Positions 49,801 through 63,391 are shown, counted from the first letter of the stretch. The stretch: 64,000 bases of DNA from Chondrosia reniformis (GCA_947172415.1 OX359193.1:7961501-8025500), one strand, 5' to 3'. Numbers and translations are program-made. Notes: generated by a model not told the origin, from the letters alone.

Positions 49801-52800
49801 GTCTGCTATGACCCTTGTACCTGTTAGGTCCCCAGCTGAAGCAACAAAAGTATATACATCACCAGCCCTTGTCTTCCTTGCTCTTAATACAGCTGTCTCT
49901 CCAGCTGAAATAAAAATTTTTATTCCAAAGAAGGTGCTGACATCAGTGGATGGTGTTATGGAGAGCCTTGTCATGTCTTCATTTACAACTACAGTAACAA
50001 ATCCTCTAAAACTAAATCTGTGAGGCCCCCCTTGTTGTACAGAGACAGCTATGTATTCATAGCTTCCTGTAGTTGTTTCAAATTTTGGTAGGGCAAGAAA
50101 GCCATCAATTGATGCAGACTCTTCAATAAGTCCATATACAATTAGGTTTCTTCCATCACTAGACCTGACATTAATAGCTAAATCATTTCCTTGTGCCAAA
50201 AGGTTGTTTGGATTAATCTTGAATGTGTCATTAATGAGTACTTGAGTCACTTCTCCTTTAATGGCTACATATGTGACTGGTGTACCTGTTCTTCCTGACC
50301 GAACAGTGAATGGAACTGGACTATTCTCATCTGTAGTTATTAAAACTTGAGGTGGATAGACAATTCCACCACGTACAAGAATGTTATTTGGTGGAATGGC
50401 CAACCAAAATTCTTGTCCTCTATTGTCCTTAGCTAAGTCCTTTAAATCTAAAGAGATGCAATTATTGTTATTAAATACATATATAGATTTTTCTTATAAA
50501 TACTTACATGTACGTACATATATATTTGGAAAGGGTGTTTCATTACAGTGTCAGTATATATAAAATTGTGTATGTCTAAAGGCTGAAATGTGAAGCAATC
50601 ATAATAATAATGTTAAATCATTCAGACAACTGAGTGATATCACTATACTCTTTCTTCAATTAGTGCATGGTTGGACAAATATATAGTTATGTATACATAC
50701 GTAAGAGTTCACGCATACCAAGTACTGTACTTACTTTGACAATCCACTAGTCGCATGCACTTCCCCTCATGTAGTACCATTCCATCAGTGCAGAAACACC
50801 CTGTCTTACAAGGATATTCACCAATGACATCCTCACAAGTTGGAACTACTGATTGTCCACAAACTTTAAATGTCTGATCATCAGGACATGTTGGTACTGA
50901 GAGTGATATAACATTTATTAATTATACACATATATATATACAAGAAATGTGACCACAACTGTATATTTAATATATTTATAATCAGAGGCAAAGCTTCACT
51001 GACAGGTTAAATATTTTGTTTATGATGCAATGTTTATACCTATGTATGTATAATCTGAACACCATTTCCTACATACTACTAGTAAGAGCCTTGGATTAGG
51101 ATATAAGAGACCTTCTGCTCCACTGGGCCAGACAGCTCATCCTTAATCAGTGACCTTTGTGTGTCTTTCTGGAAGTTCTTCTTTGAATCCTTAGATCATG
51201 TAACTCATGACTGCACCAAATATACATCACACTCACCAGTACAGTTCCTTCCATCAATTGATAACAAGTATCCTTCTCTACAGCTACAGTTGAATGATCC
51301 TTCAGTGTTGATGCAATTATGCTCACATATATCCTCAATAATATCACACTCATCAATATCTGCAGTATGCATAGATTTACATTCATGTAAATATACTATC
51401 TAAACTCATAATAATTAACGATGTAGGTACGGTACATGTCACAAGAAACTTTACAAAATCCGACGAATTCCGCGCAGCTAACAAATATTGCGCATTAAAT
51501 AACTATCGATCGACTATTCTACGGCTACCCTTCGACGATTCCACGGCTACAGTAGCCCTGCGACGATTTCACGGCTACCCTTCGACAATTCCGCGGATGC
51601 CCTTTGACGATTCCGCGGATGCCCTTTGACGATACCACGGAACCCTTTGAGGAATCTGCGGATGTTCTTTGAAGATTCCGCGGAAGACGGATTTTGTAAA
51701 GTGACTTGTGACACGTACCGTAACTACGTACATACATATGTATAATTATAACAGCTAGTTATGTACCAGTGCAATTTCTTCCATTTTCTGACAGCTCATA
51801 TCCAATTTGACATCCACAGACATATGATCCCACAAGGTTGAAACACAATTGTTCGCAATCATTTATCATATTTTGCATTTGGCCACATTCATCAATATCT
51901 AATATAAAGAATATTATAAACAAATAAACAAACAAAAATACCGTAACAGAGGTGGGCTCAACTTTCAATAGCATGTGTTGATGTTAACAATGTAGTACAA
52001 AGGTAGGCAACTGTGCAAGACAGGCTCCGGTTCCAAAGGCCTCCCATTAACTATGGTCAACTTTTTTAACCTTCATTATATAAAGGTACAGCTAGTGCAA
52101 TAATTGAGTCAAAATTGAAAGATATACGTATACATATAACAACATATATTAACAATGTTTTGCATTTAAGATCACTGCATAAAAATGTCATATAATAGTA
52201 ATAGACCTTTTATTTCAATTATGTACATATATGGCAAAATCTGGTCAAACTTTTGTGTTAGTATATGTTGCACACAAGCACTTACCATTGCAATCTTTTC
52301 CATTTTCTGCCAGCTTATATCCATGGGGACAAGAGCAACTGTATGATCCCTTAGTATTAGCGCAGTCTTGTTCACATTCATGCTCTCCAGTGGTACATTC
52401 ATCAATGTCTTATTATTGCATGTAAAAAGAAATGTTAGAAATTCTTAACCTTAATTAATATATTATTCAAAAAGTGTTTCAAGTTGAGCCAATTAGACAT
52501 TAATATATACACATCCTATTGATCATTACCTTCACAATGGCTGCTTGAGTTCAAAACTAGAGTATACCCAGGATTACATCCACAATAGTATGATCCTCTG
52601 TTATTGTGACAGACTTGTTCACAATTATCATATTCCATTTGGCACTCATTTATATCTAACAATTTAAAAAAGTCAATCTAGTGAAATACGTAGTTATAAT
52701 TATAAGATAGCTCTCAAAATTAAAACACATTGAACACTTAGTCTAGTACTAATCAAAATTACCACTGCAATTTCTTCCATTTTCTGCCAGTTCATATCCT

Positions 52801-55800
52801 TTCATACAAGAGCAGTTGTAAGATCCTTCAGTATTATCACAGAGTTGTTCACATTCATCCAACCCACTTGCACATTCATCAATATCTATACATGTACATG
52901 TACAAAATGGGAGGCTTGGTTATAAACAGTTATATATAAGACCATTGTGTTTAAAGATATACAGGAATTAACTATATACGTATGTACATACATACATTAC
53001 ATCAACTGATAGTTACCTATTCCTGTAAATATATATAAACACATAATAATTAACTATGTAGGTAACTACATACATATGTATATAACAGCTAGTTATGTAT
53101 ATAACAGCTAGTTATGTACCAGTGCAATTTTTTCCATTTTTTGCCAGTTCATATCCTTTCATACAAGAGCAGTTGTAAGATCCTTCAGTATTATTACAGA
53201 GTTGTTCGCATTCATCCAAACCACTTGCACATTCATTGATATCTATACATGCACATGTACAAAGCACGGAATATACATATACATGTACGGAGGCTTGGTA
53301 ATATATTAAATCCTTTTTTTCACGAGTTATATAATATACTGTAAGACCATTGTATTTTAAAGATGTGCAGGAATCAACTATATATATGTATGTACGTACA
53401 TATACAATCCGTGTACAGTCTAATGTTACTGATTATATACATTAACTGACAGTTACCTTCACAGTTATTGCTTGCATTGCCAAACCCTAATTGGTACCCT
53501 TCAAAGCACTCGCAAACAAATGTTGCATTGAGAACTATACATATCTGGTCATGATCACAATCATGATAACCATCAGCACAAGGATCAATTTCTACAGAAT
53601 TTGGAATGAATTAACAATTTTACAAACAGTTACTATATAAATTAAACTTGGTGTGCTATATACATATTGTTATTATACCTAAACAGCTCCTTCCATTTTC
53701 CGCTAGTATGTAACCATCTGAACAGCTACAGTAGTATGACCTGTCAGTGTTTATACAATTCTGCTCACACAAGTGTTCTCCGGTAGCACACTCATCAATA
53801 TCTAAATATAGAAATAAGATATATGTTATCTAGAGAGTATCTTTACAGAAGTATATTCATATGTATAATGAAAAATAAATATATTATATACGTATATATA
53901 TATGACATGCATGCCAAGGATTCACAAAAGATCAAGAAAAAGACAAAGATTCCCAGGGTCACCAATGAAGGGTGGAATTCCCAGAAACAGCTGTCTGGCC
54001 CAGTGGAGCAAAAGAAGAAAGAGAAGACTCCTGTATCTTCATCCAAAGCCTTTCCGCAGAACGTCTCTTCCCTGTCCGCGGATCGTCTTTGTCCTTATCC
54101 GCGGAACGTCTCTGCTGTACACAAGGTTTGTACTGGCACACTATTGGTCGAAATCAACGTGAAAGTATCCTTTATACGTATACGTACGTGCACACTCGAG
54201 GTGCGAGATTATCCCCACATCTGCACACGATTCCGCGGAACCCTTTGAGGAATCTGTGGATATTCTTTGACGATTCCGCGGAAGAGCCGCGGATTACCTA
54301 CGCGGCAGATCCGTGGATTTTGTGAAGTTACTTGTGACACGTACCGTAATCAAACCCATATATACGTACATACATGTGATAATTTCAGAGAAAAGTAATT
54401 TTCACATCACTAGACTTACTGTAGACACAGGCTTCATCACTAATTGCACCACTATACTTTCCAACCTTTCCTGGGCATGCAATACAAAATTCATTCCCTT
54501 GACCTGACTGGTAATAGCCAGACTCACAGGGAATACACTTAGTGTATTCTACAGTAAATGGCCTCCCCCTGCCGTCAAGCTTTGTCATAGTCTGTACTTT
54601 TCCCGATTGGTACTTTCCAGGTAGACAATCAACTGTTTGTAAATGGAATGGTACATACCATTATAGTAATCTAGTGACAGTATTATTGATGTGGGTATAA
54701 TATAGTATACTTATATACATATGTGCATGATAATTCTCTTTTTATATACACATATATACGAGAACAGATAATTAGTATATATTTTTGTTACTTACCACAG
54801 AGGATGTTATTTTCAGTGTCTAGTTCTTGTCCCAAAGGACACCTAAAAATGTACTTGTATTCAGATTCATCTCTTACAAAACATACATTTTCGTAGGAAG
54901 AGGGATTTTGAAAATCTGGTAAAACCACTTTGTAGCTTTTCATGAGACTTTGACGACTCACTGCAATCCTAGAAGAGATTACTTCCAAGGTCTCTGGAAA
55001 CACTTCTGTGCTGGTTTCATTCTTTGCTATTAAGATGACACTTGCTACTGTTATATTATCACTCTTGGTGATCTGTAATTCTACCGAGTCAGCAGTCAGT
55101 GAGGCCTTCTCGAGTATTGCTTTGATTGTATCCCAAATCTCAGGTTCAGTGATGTTCTCCCCTGTGCATGATTCCAACTCAAATGTTAAAGGAATTGCCA
55201 TAACTGAGACTGTAAAGTTCAGGATAGATACGTAAGCTGGCCTTGAGAAGCTGCTGCCAGCAGAGTTCCATGCCTCACATCTGTAGAAACCTTCATCCTC
55301 TTTCATGGGGGAATAGATCCAAAAGTTGTTACCAGTTCTATTCAACACTTGAGTGTAGTTAGCCTCACCGTTTGCTTTGTAGTACCACCTAAATTGTGGA
55401 TTGGGAGAGGCTGTGGCATTGCAGACCAGCATCACGTCATTCAGATCTCCAATCACTCTGGATACGTCTGATGGCTCGAAGTAGAACACTGGTGTTTGCT
55501 GTATTTCTAGGTAGGTCCAGCTGGACTTAGTTGTCCCAATGTGGTTACTTGCTTCACAGGTATAGAAACCAGTGTCTGATAGTGTGGTACTCCCAATTGT
55601 CAGGACATTGGAAGATTGCAGTGGGAGAAGGGAGTCATCCAGCTTCCACTGGAAGGTGATGGGGAATTCCGACTCTGCACCGCATTCTAGTGTCACTGTT
55701 GAGTTCTCCATTGCAGTGACATTAGTGTTAGGAGAAGCACTTATGTTTGGAGGATGAGCACACCAATAGTTGCTATCTGCTACATCTGCCAGTAATTCAG

Positions 55801-58800
55801 TAATGTTTCTCAGAAGATAGAGTGCTTCTTCAATTGTAATATCAGTAGAGGTTGAAAATTCAATTAAATCCTTCTCAGCTCTAGCAATTCTGTCATTAAA
55901 AGGCTGTGCTATTTCTGAAGGTGCTGAGTCCAGTACATCTTCCAAGTCAACTATCGATACTGGAAAGCAATCACCCAGGTTGTGGCACACTTGACTAAAA
56001 CTACCACCAGTTTGATTCAAGACTGAATTAACTTGTGACTTCCAGGCTAAAAAGACCTCATTAGAGCTAGCATTTGCTACATTTTCTATTTGCTTGATTA
56101 TGGCATTTTTGAGCTCTAATAATGCTTTAAGTTCATCATCTTGATGTGCCATCTTGCTGATTTCTTCAGATGAAACTGTCACATTAAAGTCTTCTGATGG
56201 TTGTAAATCTTCTATCTCAAAGGATGTAGTTTTTTCTTCGGTCAACTGAGAAGCAATCAGAGCAGCTGTAGCTTTCTCTACATCTGTAATATTCTTGAGG
56301 GAAGTTAGAGATTGATGAATACTATTAAAGAATGTTATAAGATTATTCAGAGCAATACAATTATTTGTGAATTCATTCTCATTGAAATTCTCTGCACTTT
56401 GTCTCTTCTTTCGACCTCTAGTATGACCAAATGTTTCAAGAATAGATTGTCCAATTAATGTAGAGGCCGAATAGAGCGATATTTCCAAATTGCTAAAGTC
56501 AAATAAAGCAGTAACAGTGCTGGTCATTAGCTTTGCTGGAATATTAAAGGAAATCTGTAATGGAAATTCCTTTGGAGAATCCTTTGATATATCAACTGTA
56601 AAATCTATGGCAGTTATCACGAATAAGCTGTTTCCTGATGTATTCAAAAGGGAAGCAACATCCAAAAGTGCCTTATTTTCTTCTACAATTTTCCTTAGGT
56701 TTTCTTCCAGAACTGTAAGATCAAGCATGTCATAGTTCATTTTAAGTTTCTTTAATTCCTTTTCTTTCTCCTTGACCTGAATTGCTAGATTACTTTGTTG
56801 TGTTTCAATAGCCGCTTGTTCCTTCTTGGCTTGATCCAGCTCATTAAGAATGAAAGCTACATCATTTTGGGCACTTCTGAGGGCTTCGGATCTTCTAGTT
56901 CTACACACTGCATTCTTTTGGATGCATGCAGTGTCCCGGCTTCTTGTAGCACAGTCTGAGCGTACCTCACAAGTGTCTGTTCGTGTGACTATCCTCTGCT
57001 CTGCAATGCAATCCTTCTCACAAGGGTAAAACCGGGTTGAACTAACTTTAATATATGCCCTTAGAATGCATTTGTCATGGCAACAGCAGGCAGGAGCAGT
57101 TGGGATTAGGGTGCAACTACAATCTAGGAAGTTTCCGCATCCGCACTGTCTCTGTACTGCATTGCTCCTTTGCCATGACTCACAATCAACAATTGTTTCT
57201 TTTAACAACTTTGTTTCTTCAATGACTCTACTACATTCAGAAGGACATTTCCCTGGAATATCAACTACAGTCTGTTTCTGACATTGTGATTGCACCATTC
57301 CTGGATTGCATTTATCTGGGCAGTCTTGAATGCTACAAACTTGGTCATTCAGGTTAAGTTCCAATTGACTAGCTTCCTCTCCAACAAGAGTAAAGTTTTC
57401 CTGGAGCATTCGAATACGATTGTACAACTGGTAAAGCTCTAAATTTAAATCTTGCTTCACAAATAGTAATGCATCTAGTTCATCAGTAGTGCTGTTAATT
57501 TCTAGCTCCAATACTATTAATGAATCAGTTGCTTTCTCTAAAGCCATTTCTGCAACATTTCTCCTTACAACAGCCTGTTTTGTGATGCGGTTTAGGTACC
57601 TTTGAGTTGCATCTGTTATTCTGCTTTCAAGATCTGTTCCTGATGCATCACATACAGTGGAGCCACCTTTATATACTCCATACACTTTAAAGACTAGTTC
57701 TTTCCAAGTGTTTTCTGCACTTCCTTCTAGTGTCAGCTGAAAGTTGTGTTTCTCATAGAGGCAGGCTTCACTCTTCATTTGGATATCAGCTGGGGTGAAC
57801 ATGAGTGGAGCTTTGACTGTGGTACCAAATAGCATGACCTCTGCATTTTGCAGTGTACCCTTAAACTCTCCTGTGGTGGGGTTTATGTATGTGTATCCTT
57901 GAGGACCACTGCCTTCTCCACTCAGTGAGACAAGGTTGCTGAGTCTGATGATATTTTGAGTGTACGAGGACATGAGAATCACTGGAAAGCCGGATGGAGG
58001 AGCATTGGGTACACATGGGAGGGAGGTTGGAGCTCCTAACAGTAGAGTATGGTTCATATTGCTAAAGAGAAGGTTGCCTACGTTGAGCTCATGACAGAAT
58101 GTATTCATTTCTACCCCAGAAAAGACACCTCTTGAGTCAGAGAGTATTTGAGCATTCCACGAACAGTCAAACTGATATCTATCTCCATATCTATATAATG
58201 GAGGTATCGTAAATAGTTCGGTGAAAATTCCAGAGCCTCTTGAAAAAAGATTGTCATTGATATCTAATGTCATGAGAGGCACTCCGCAGGTATCGGCAGC
58301 CATTTGATCCCATCCTCCCAAGTCAAGGCTTCCTATTCTGGCATTAAGCTTGTAATCGTCTAGCATGAGATCAATATGGCCCCTGACATATCCGGTAGCT
58401 TTAGCTGATAGACCAACCTTAATGAGCTACAGGTATAGTTTGTAATTACAAGAATTATATATATATATATATGCTTAACTTAGGAAGCATAAACTCCTTT
58501 TTACTTACATTTTGCAAAGAGGCAATATTCAATCCAGCGAATCCATCCAGAAGAAGTGAAATTTGTACATCACTGAGAAGCACTCCTGTACTTAAAATTC
58601 CACTGATTACAATGTTATGGTCCCCAAAAACATTACTAAAGGGATCTATATTGGCCATGCTTATACCAAGCCAGGTGACTTCCCAACCACGAAGCAAGAA
58701 CTCTTTTACCAGAGGAAGGTCTGCAAGTGTAAATTGGGCATTCCTCGGAATACTTACATGCAGAGCAGATCTGTTGCCTTCGCAAAGATCAACAGCAAAG

Positions 58801-61800
58801 CAGTAGGGATCTTCTCCTGGTGAGTGTAATCCATGAGTGTCATTAATTGTTATCTGTAGAGCTCCTGAGTATATAAGTATACTATATGGAGTCTTAGTAG
58901 AGTACTCTTCTATAAAGCCTTTGCACTTTTCTACCCCTGTTATTCCTTCCTGAGACAATAGTGTTAGCTGGCTGTCACTAGAGTACAATCTATCAGTGGC
59001 ATTTGCTCTAAAGCTTAGCCAGGAAGGTAATAGTATAGCTGTGTTTCTAAAGAAGGTGTTGCCTAAGGCTTCCGACTCCAGAAAGGCAACCTTATCAGCA
59101 TTGCTAGGGCTGAGACAGTAGCATTTATCAGGTGAACCATACTCTTTGCAGGTTCCAGTGAGTAATTCAGGGCATCTCTTACACTCAACATTACCAAATG
59201 TATTAGCTTGAACTTTTATCATGCTAGAAGACTTTACAATGGTGGCTCCATCAATTGATACTGGAAGGATCAGTCCATTGCCAGAGGAGAATACTATACC
59301 TGGGGTATATTCAGCTGATCTATCGTCCTTAGTCTTTGCTTTGCTCCATTTGCAAGTGGAAAGAAACCTAATTGAATTAGATTTAGCCGGACATGTAATA
59401 GTGGATATGCCGGCACAACATCCCTCGTCTATAATCCCAGTATCTAGCTCTCTAGCACTGAAGAACTGGCTAGGGGCTCCAGATGGTTTTACCACAGCCA
59501 GTAGTGGCACGGGCTTCTTGTAGAGGTCTTCTTCCTTACCTCCTAACTCTAATGACATTGTGTGAAAACCAGCACTTTTTGGATTTAGCGTAACCATAGC
59601 AACAGGATTGCCTTTATTTAAGGTAATTCTAGAAGGCATGGGTTCCAACTGTGGTGATTTAAACTCAACTGTCAGTTCTGAATCGGGATGTGCCTCTACC
59701 TCTATTGTATGCAATGTTCCAACACTAAGCAAGGGAAGTTCTGGGATGGACAGAACACCCGTTTCACATGACCTGCCTGTGTATCCTGTACCGTCACAAT
59801 CACATATATAGTCATCTTCTTCAGTGACAGAACAGATTCCTCCGTGGAAACAAGGATTAGAAGAGCACAGATCTCCCTCTGTAAGTACATATACACATAT
59901 AGCAGACATGAATTACCTTGCTATCATGTCCATTAAAGTTACAAACCTTTACACTGAGGTTGTTCTGTCCATTCTACCGATGTTCCATTCTCATTCAGAA
60001 CACACGAGATACTGGTCACAGACCCCATATCATCAACTAAAGTGTACCCTGAGGCACACTGTACAGTGCAGCTGGTGTTGAAGTCTCCACTGCAGGGTTG
60101 GAAGACATTTACAAATGGAGGTGGATCTTGAATGACGTCCTTGCACTTCATTGGGGAACACAGACTTCTAATACCAGACCAAGATACATTGGTTAGACAT
60201 GTTCTGTTGGCAGAGCCCTCCAGATTGTATCCTAGGAAACAACTGAACTGACAGGTACTGCCAACTCTCAGAAAGTCAGAATCGCAGGCCAATGAACCAT
60301 GGACCAAGTCATTGAACTCAGAACAGGAGTATTCTGTCAGAAAAAGAAGCATTGTTGAGTTACTTAGGTCAATGGTGCATGTTGGTTACAGTGAGGTACG
60401 TATATACATGAGAAAGGTCTGATTTACATATGTACGTATCATTATTTTTAAATAAACCAACTTCTAATTGTATATAGTATATTAATGACTTTTCCTTTTG
60501 ACTGATACAAAATGCAATGGATATAATGTATGTATAATAAATGCTGACCTGTACATGAACGACTGTCTGCATTCAGGAAGAAATGCTGAGGGCAGGTACA
60601 TGTAAAGCTTCCTTCAGTATTGGTGCAGCCATACTCGCACCCACCATTGCTTTGAAGACACTCATTAACATCTAATTATAATAGATGAACATAGTTATAT
60701 TGTATTAAGGCTTATGTGTGTATATCTATAAGTGCATATAGAAAATATAAATGTATTAAAACAATGTAGTGTATTAGAAAATTGAAAATATATCTACATG
60801 TAAATTGATAAACATTACAATTATTAAGGATGCCATCATTATACAGTACATTTTCACTATATATAATGGAAGGTTTCCCAACTCACCCAAACAACTTCTT
60901 TGATTCGTTACATTAAGAAAATAGCCTGGAAAACATTGACATTCAAATGATCCTGGAATGTTATTACATAACTGTTCACAACCAGAAGTACCAGCTGCAC
61001 ATTCATCAATATCTACAGGTATGAATACAGTCTTTATAATTATAATACCTGTTTATATGTAGATGTATTTATAATACATCTACATATAATTAAAATATGT
61101 CTATGTACAGTAATATATACCTTGGCAATCACTTCCATCTGCAGTTGGTTCATATCCATTTTTACAAGTGCATACAAAGCCTCCCTCAGTGTTTTGACAG
61201 TTTTGTCTGACTGTACAGTTATGCGTATCTTGTGCACACTCATCAGTATCTGTGAATATGTATATATACAGTACTTACATTATATACCACTGCATGTATG
61301 TACATATATACAATATCCATTGGTACTCTGTTTAGCTAAGTGATTCATAGGCTATAGCTACCTTCACATGACAAGCCATCCGCTCTCAATTGAAACCCTG
61401 AAGGACATTCACACAAGTAAGAGCCGATTATGTTCACACAGTCATGTTGACAGCCACCATTGTATGTCAGACATTCATCTTTATCTGTATAGATAGCAAG
61501 GAAAATATATACATATATATAGACATTCAATCTGTACAATCATACAGTACATGTATATATACATTTTGTATTTGACTAATGGAAGTCATTTTCATATGAA
61601 GTTAAATTAAATATGTACTGTGTAAGTGATTTGAATCTCAGTGGTTGAAAATACCAGATATATACGTACCTATACAAGCAAGTCCATCTGATTGATCCAG
61701 TGAATATCCATCTCTACATGCACACGTATAGCTCCCCTCATTGTTGATACAGATCTGTTGGCAACTATCAGTTCCTCTGCTGCACTCATCAATCTCTGCA

Positions 61801-63318
61801 TTGAATTGAATAGGCTTTTGAAAGTTTAGACAAGTTATTTACCTAACAAATTAACCTTGGCATCTTCTGGAGCTGTCTAACTCGTAACCATTGTTACACA
61901 AGCACTGATAACTGCCAGGTGTATTTCTACATCCATGTGCACTTGGACAGGAGTGAGGGCACTCATTGACATCTAAAAGGTACATACAGATTAGAATATT
62001 ATGTAGCTACACCTGGTTCACAGATATGTCAACAGTCAACACATACCAGAACTACAAGTAGATCCTGTCCATCCACTTGGACACTGGCAGACTCCATTGT
62101 TATGATTGCACCATCCTCTGACACATGATGGGGAACAGGGTTCTATATGATATATACGCATGTACGTAGGTGCAAATATAACATGGAGTACACATACATT
62201 ATGAACATTAGATAACATAACCACAATACTTACTGATGCATTGATTCCCAACTTCTTTGTATCCTGAACAGCAATGAAGGACCTTTCTATATCTGGTTTC
62301 ATAACCTACGTGATATCTATATACTCCTCGATACCTGTGCATATAGTGCCAATGAAATACATAAAAGCTGGAACATTAACATTTCAAATAAAAGAGAGCA
62401 TTGAGATAGCACTACTTAAGAAATACATAGTAATACTTATAAAGCATATATTATATATAAGGAAGTGAGCTACAGATAAGCATTTCAAACACAATATACG
62501 TACGTACACAGTGTATTTGAGTAAACTAGCCGTGTACATCACTTTATGGAGGGAATGCAAGGCAAAGTGTATGGGGTAGCTACATATGTATATTATAAAC
62601 ACATTTGTAAATAATGGTTCATATATAGTGGAGAAGAAGATGAAAGAAGGAAGAAAAGACTCCTGTATCTTCATCCAAAGCTCTCTTCAGGTTTAGTTCC
62701 CCTATAGGCTCTTTTACAGAATAGGCATAGCATGTAGGAAAAATGGTATCTTAGATTTTTCATATAACCAGCTAGGATCAAATAGTGGAGTTGTACTTCA
62801 GTGTCTAATAGTCCACTATACACATATATGTACACATAAAAAGGAACAAAAAGAATAGCCTGGGTGGAGTGTAACATATATACGTACGCTGTGTAACATC
62901 TGTAGGACCACCATGTTCCTCTACAAGTTGTATATGATTCACGACTATGCCTTCCATGAGTTGCAGATTGCTGATATGAGACATAGTAATGGCACACACT
63001 ATATATACAAAAAAGAATTATATTAGTCAGTGTATTTATATGTAAGTCTGCACTTATAATAATTATAACACAGTCAACAATATACGTAGAGTGGGAATCT
63101 CATGCTATTTCACTCATTAACTTCTTAATCTTACGGTGCAAAACATTTTATAGCATACACATCTGTCACTTACTAACATTCATTAAAGAGTAAAGAGTCA
63201 ATAGTCTTTGCAAACTATGCTTTACATAATACATATGTACATACCCTCTTGCTCCATCTGTTAAGGCATCTGTGGACACCACCAGTACAGCGGCTGCCAG
63301 CAATGCTTGAACGAGCAT
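46893..63318 (-). CDS. Secreted EMI/EGF/sushi/Ig/FN3 protein, copy 3, with a 7.1-kb intron insertion
   Basis: Exons: 63245-63318 (signal peptide), 62234-62334, 62047-62142, 61856-61972, 61670-61795, 61362-61484, 61121-61249, 60887-61012, 60549-60671, 59947-60333, 58509-59878, 54796-58426, 54420-54632, and FN3 exon 46893-47182. All lengths and phases match copy 1, giving 2,301 residues with the same domain order and the same furin-type site. Exon 12 and its flanks are base-for-base the same as copy 1 as far as I can read (54,505-59,034), while other exons differ by about 1%. The last intron is enlarged by the element at 47,221-54,346, which brings 13 phase-compatible exons on the same strand. 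The gene therefore has two possible 3' ends: FN3 as in copy 1, or the inserted exons (3,209 residues). Confidence 0.8.
47315..47479. repeat. Subterminal direct repeat of the insertion, left copy
   Basis: About 165 bases (CCGCGGAACGTCTCT units, then a segment through GTGCGAGATTATCCCCA) repeated in the same orientation at 54049-54217. No end sequence of the opposite side follows it, so this is not a complete miniature element. Confidence 0.75.
47816..53801 (-). CDS. EGF/TIL/IgGFc-binding/Calx-beta gene part inside the insertion (no start exon seen)
   Basis: Thirteen exons: 53679-53801, 53457-53591, 53120-53242, 52763-52885, 52530-52655, 52286-52408, 51767-51898, 51237-51359 (eight EGFs, most calcium-binding with xIDEC starts), 50735-50896 (Cys-rich TIL type), 49068-50447 (IgGFc-binding N-terminal type, with GHQCGFVP and [10 protein letters not shown]), 48844-48981 and 48469-48663 (one Calx-beta-like module, SDYTVDN and [10 protein letters not shown]), 47816-47946 ([17 protein letters not shown], stop TAG). 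All internal borders are phase 1 and with one base from an upstream exon they make 1,005 codons. No ATG exon with signal peptide is seen upstream within the insertion. The set is the 3' part of another extracellular protein gene. It can be joined in frame to host exon 54420-54632, whose donor is also phase 1. Two of the EGF exons (53,120 and 52,763) are near-duplicates. Confidence 0.75.
51430..51720. mobile_element. 291-bp MITE nested in the insertion
   Basis: Inverted ends CGGTACATGTCACAAG and CTTGTGACACGTACCG with TA on both sides (51428-51429, 51721-51722). The ends match those of the 7.1-kb insertion. The interior is a degenerate minisatellite of about 22-24 bases with core TTCCGCGGATGCCCTTTGACGA. 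It lies in an intron between two EGF exons. No coding content. Confidence 0.85.
53917..54022. repeat. 105-base segment shared with the unit 2 gene fragment
   Basis: Similar (roughly 85% by eye) to 24,073-24,180. In both copies the minus strand can be read as VTLGIFxFFLIFCE, and several differences are silent in that frame, hinting at a once-coding membrane segment. The following 26 bases (54,025-54,050) recur at about 62,659-62,684. Confidence 0.45.
54049..54217. repeat. Subterminal direct repeat of the insertion, right copy
   Basis: Same-orientation copy of 47315-47479, with a few substitutions and an extra CCGCGG unit. It is followed by 130 bases rich in TTCCGCGGAACCC-like units up to the right inverted end. 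Confidence 0.75.
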
Positions 63319-63382
63319 CCTGCAGTTGATAGAACTCCAAGCGAGCATATATAGACACCTGGTTTGGTTAGCTAAATCCTTC

Positions 63383-63391
63383 CTTTATATA
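63383..63391 (-). promoter_or_regulatory. TATA box of EGF/sushi/Ig gene copy 3
   Basis: TATATAAAG about 65 bases before the ATG at 63,318, kept in all three copies. A short insertion (ATATATA near 63,347) makes the leader slightly longer than in copy 2. Confidence 0.55.

Larger units (their letters stand above)
47221..54346. mobile_element. 7.1-kb inverted-repeat-bounded insertion carrying exons
   Basis: The left end starts CTGTACATATCACAAGAAAC and the right end reads ...GTTACTTGTGACACGTACCG, inverted copies of one end sequence (about 30 bases, then a looser match with CCGCGG motifs). The host dinucleotide TA is present on both sides (47219-47220 and 54347-54348). Copy 1 of the host gene has the empty site at 3858-3859. 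This is the signature of a TA-targeting DNA transposon. No transposase is seen inside, so movement would need an enzyme from elsewhere. The interior carries the gene part at 47,816-53,801 and a miniature element of the same end type at 51,430-51,720. From 47,480 to 47,815 and from 53,802 to 54,048 I see no supported exon. Confidence 0.75.

Noticed and set aside
51525-51737. 70-codon repetitive frame in the nested miniature element
   Set aside because: It is a translation of the minisatellite core with no start context or homology.
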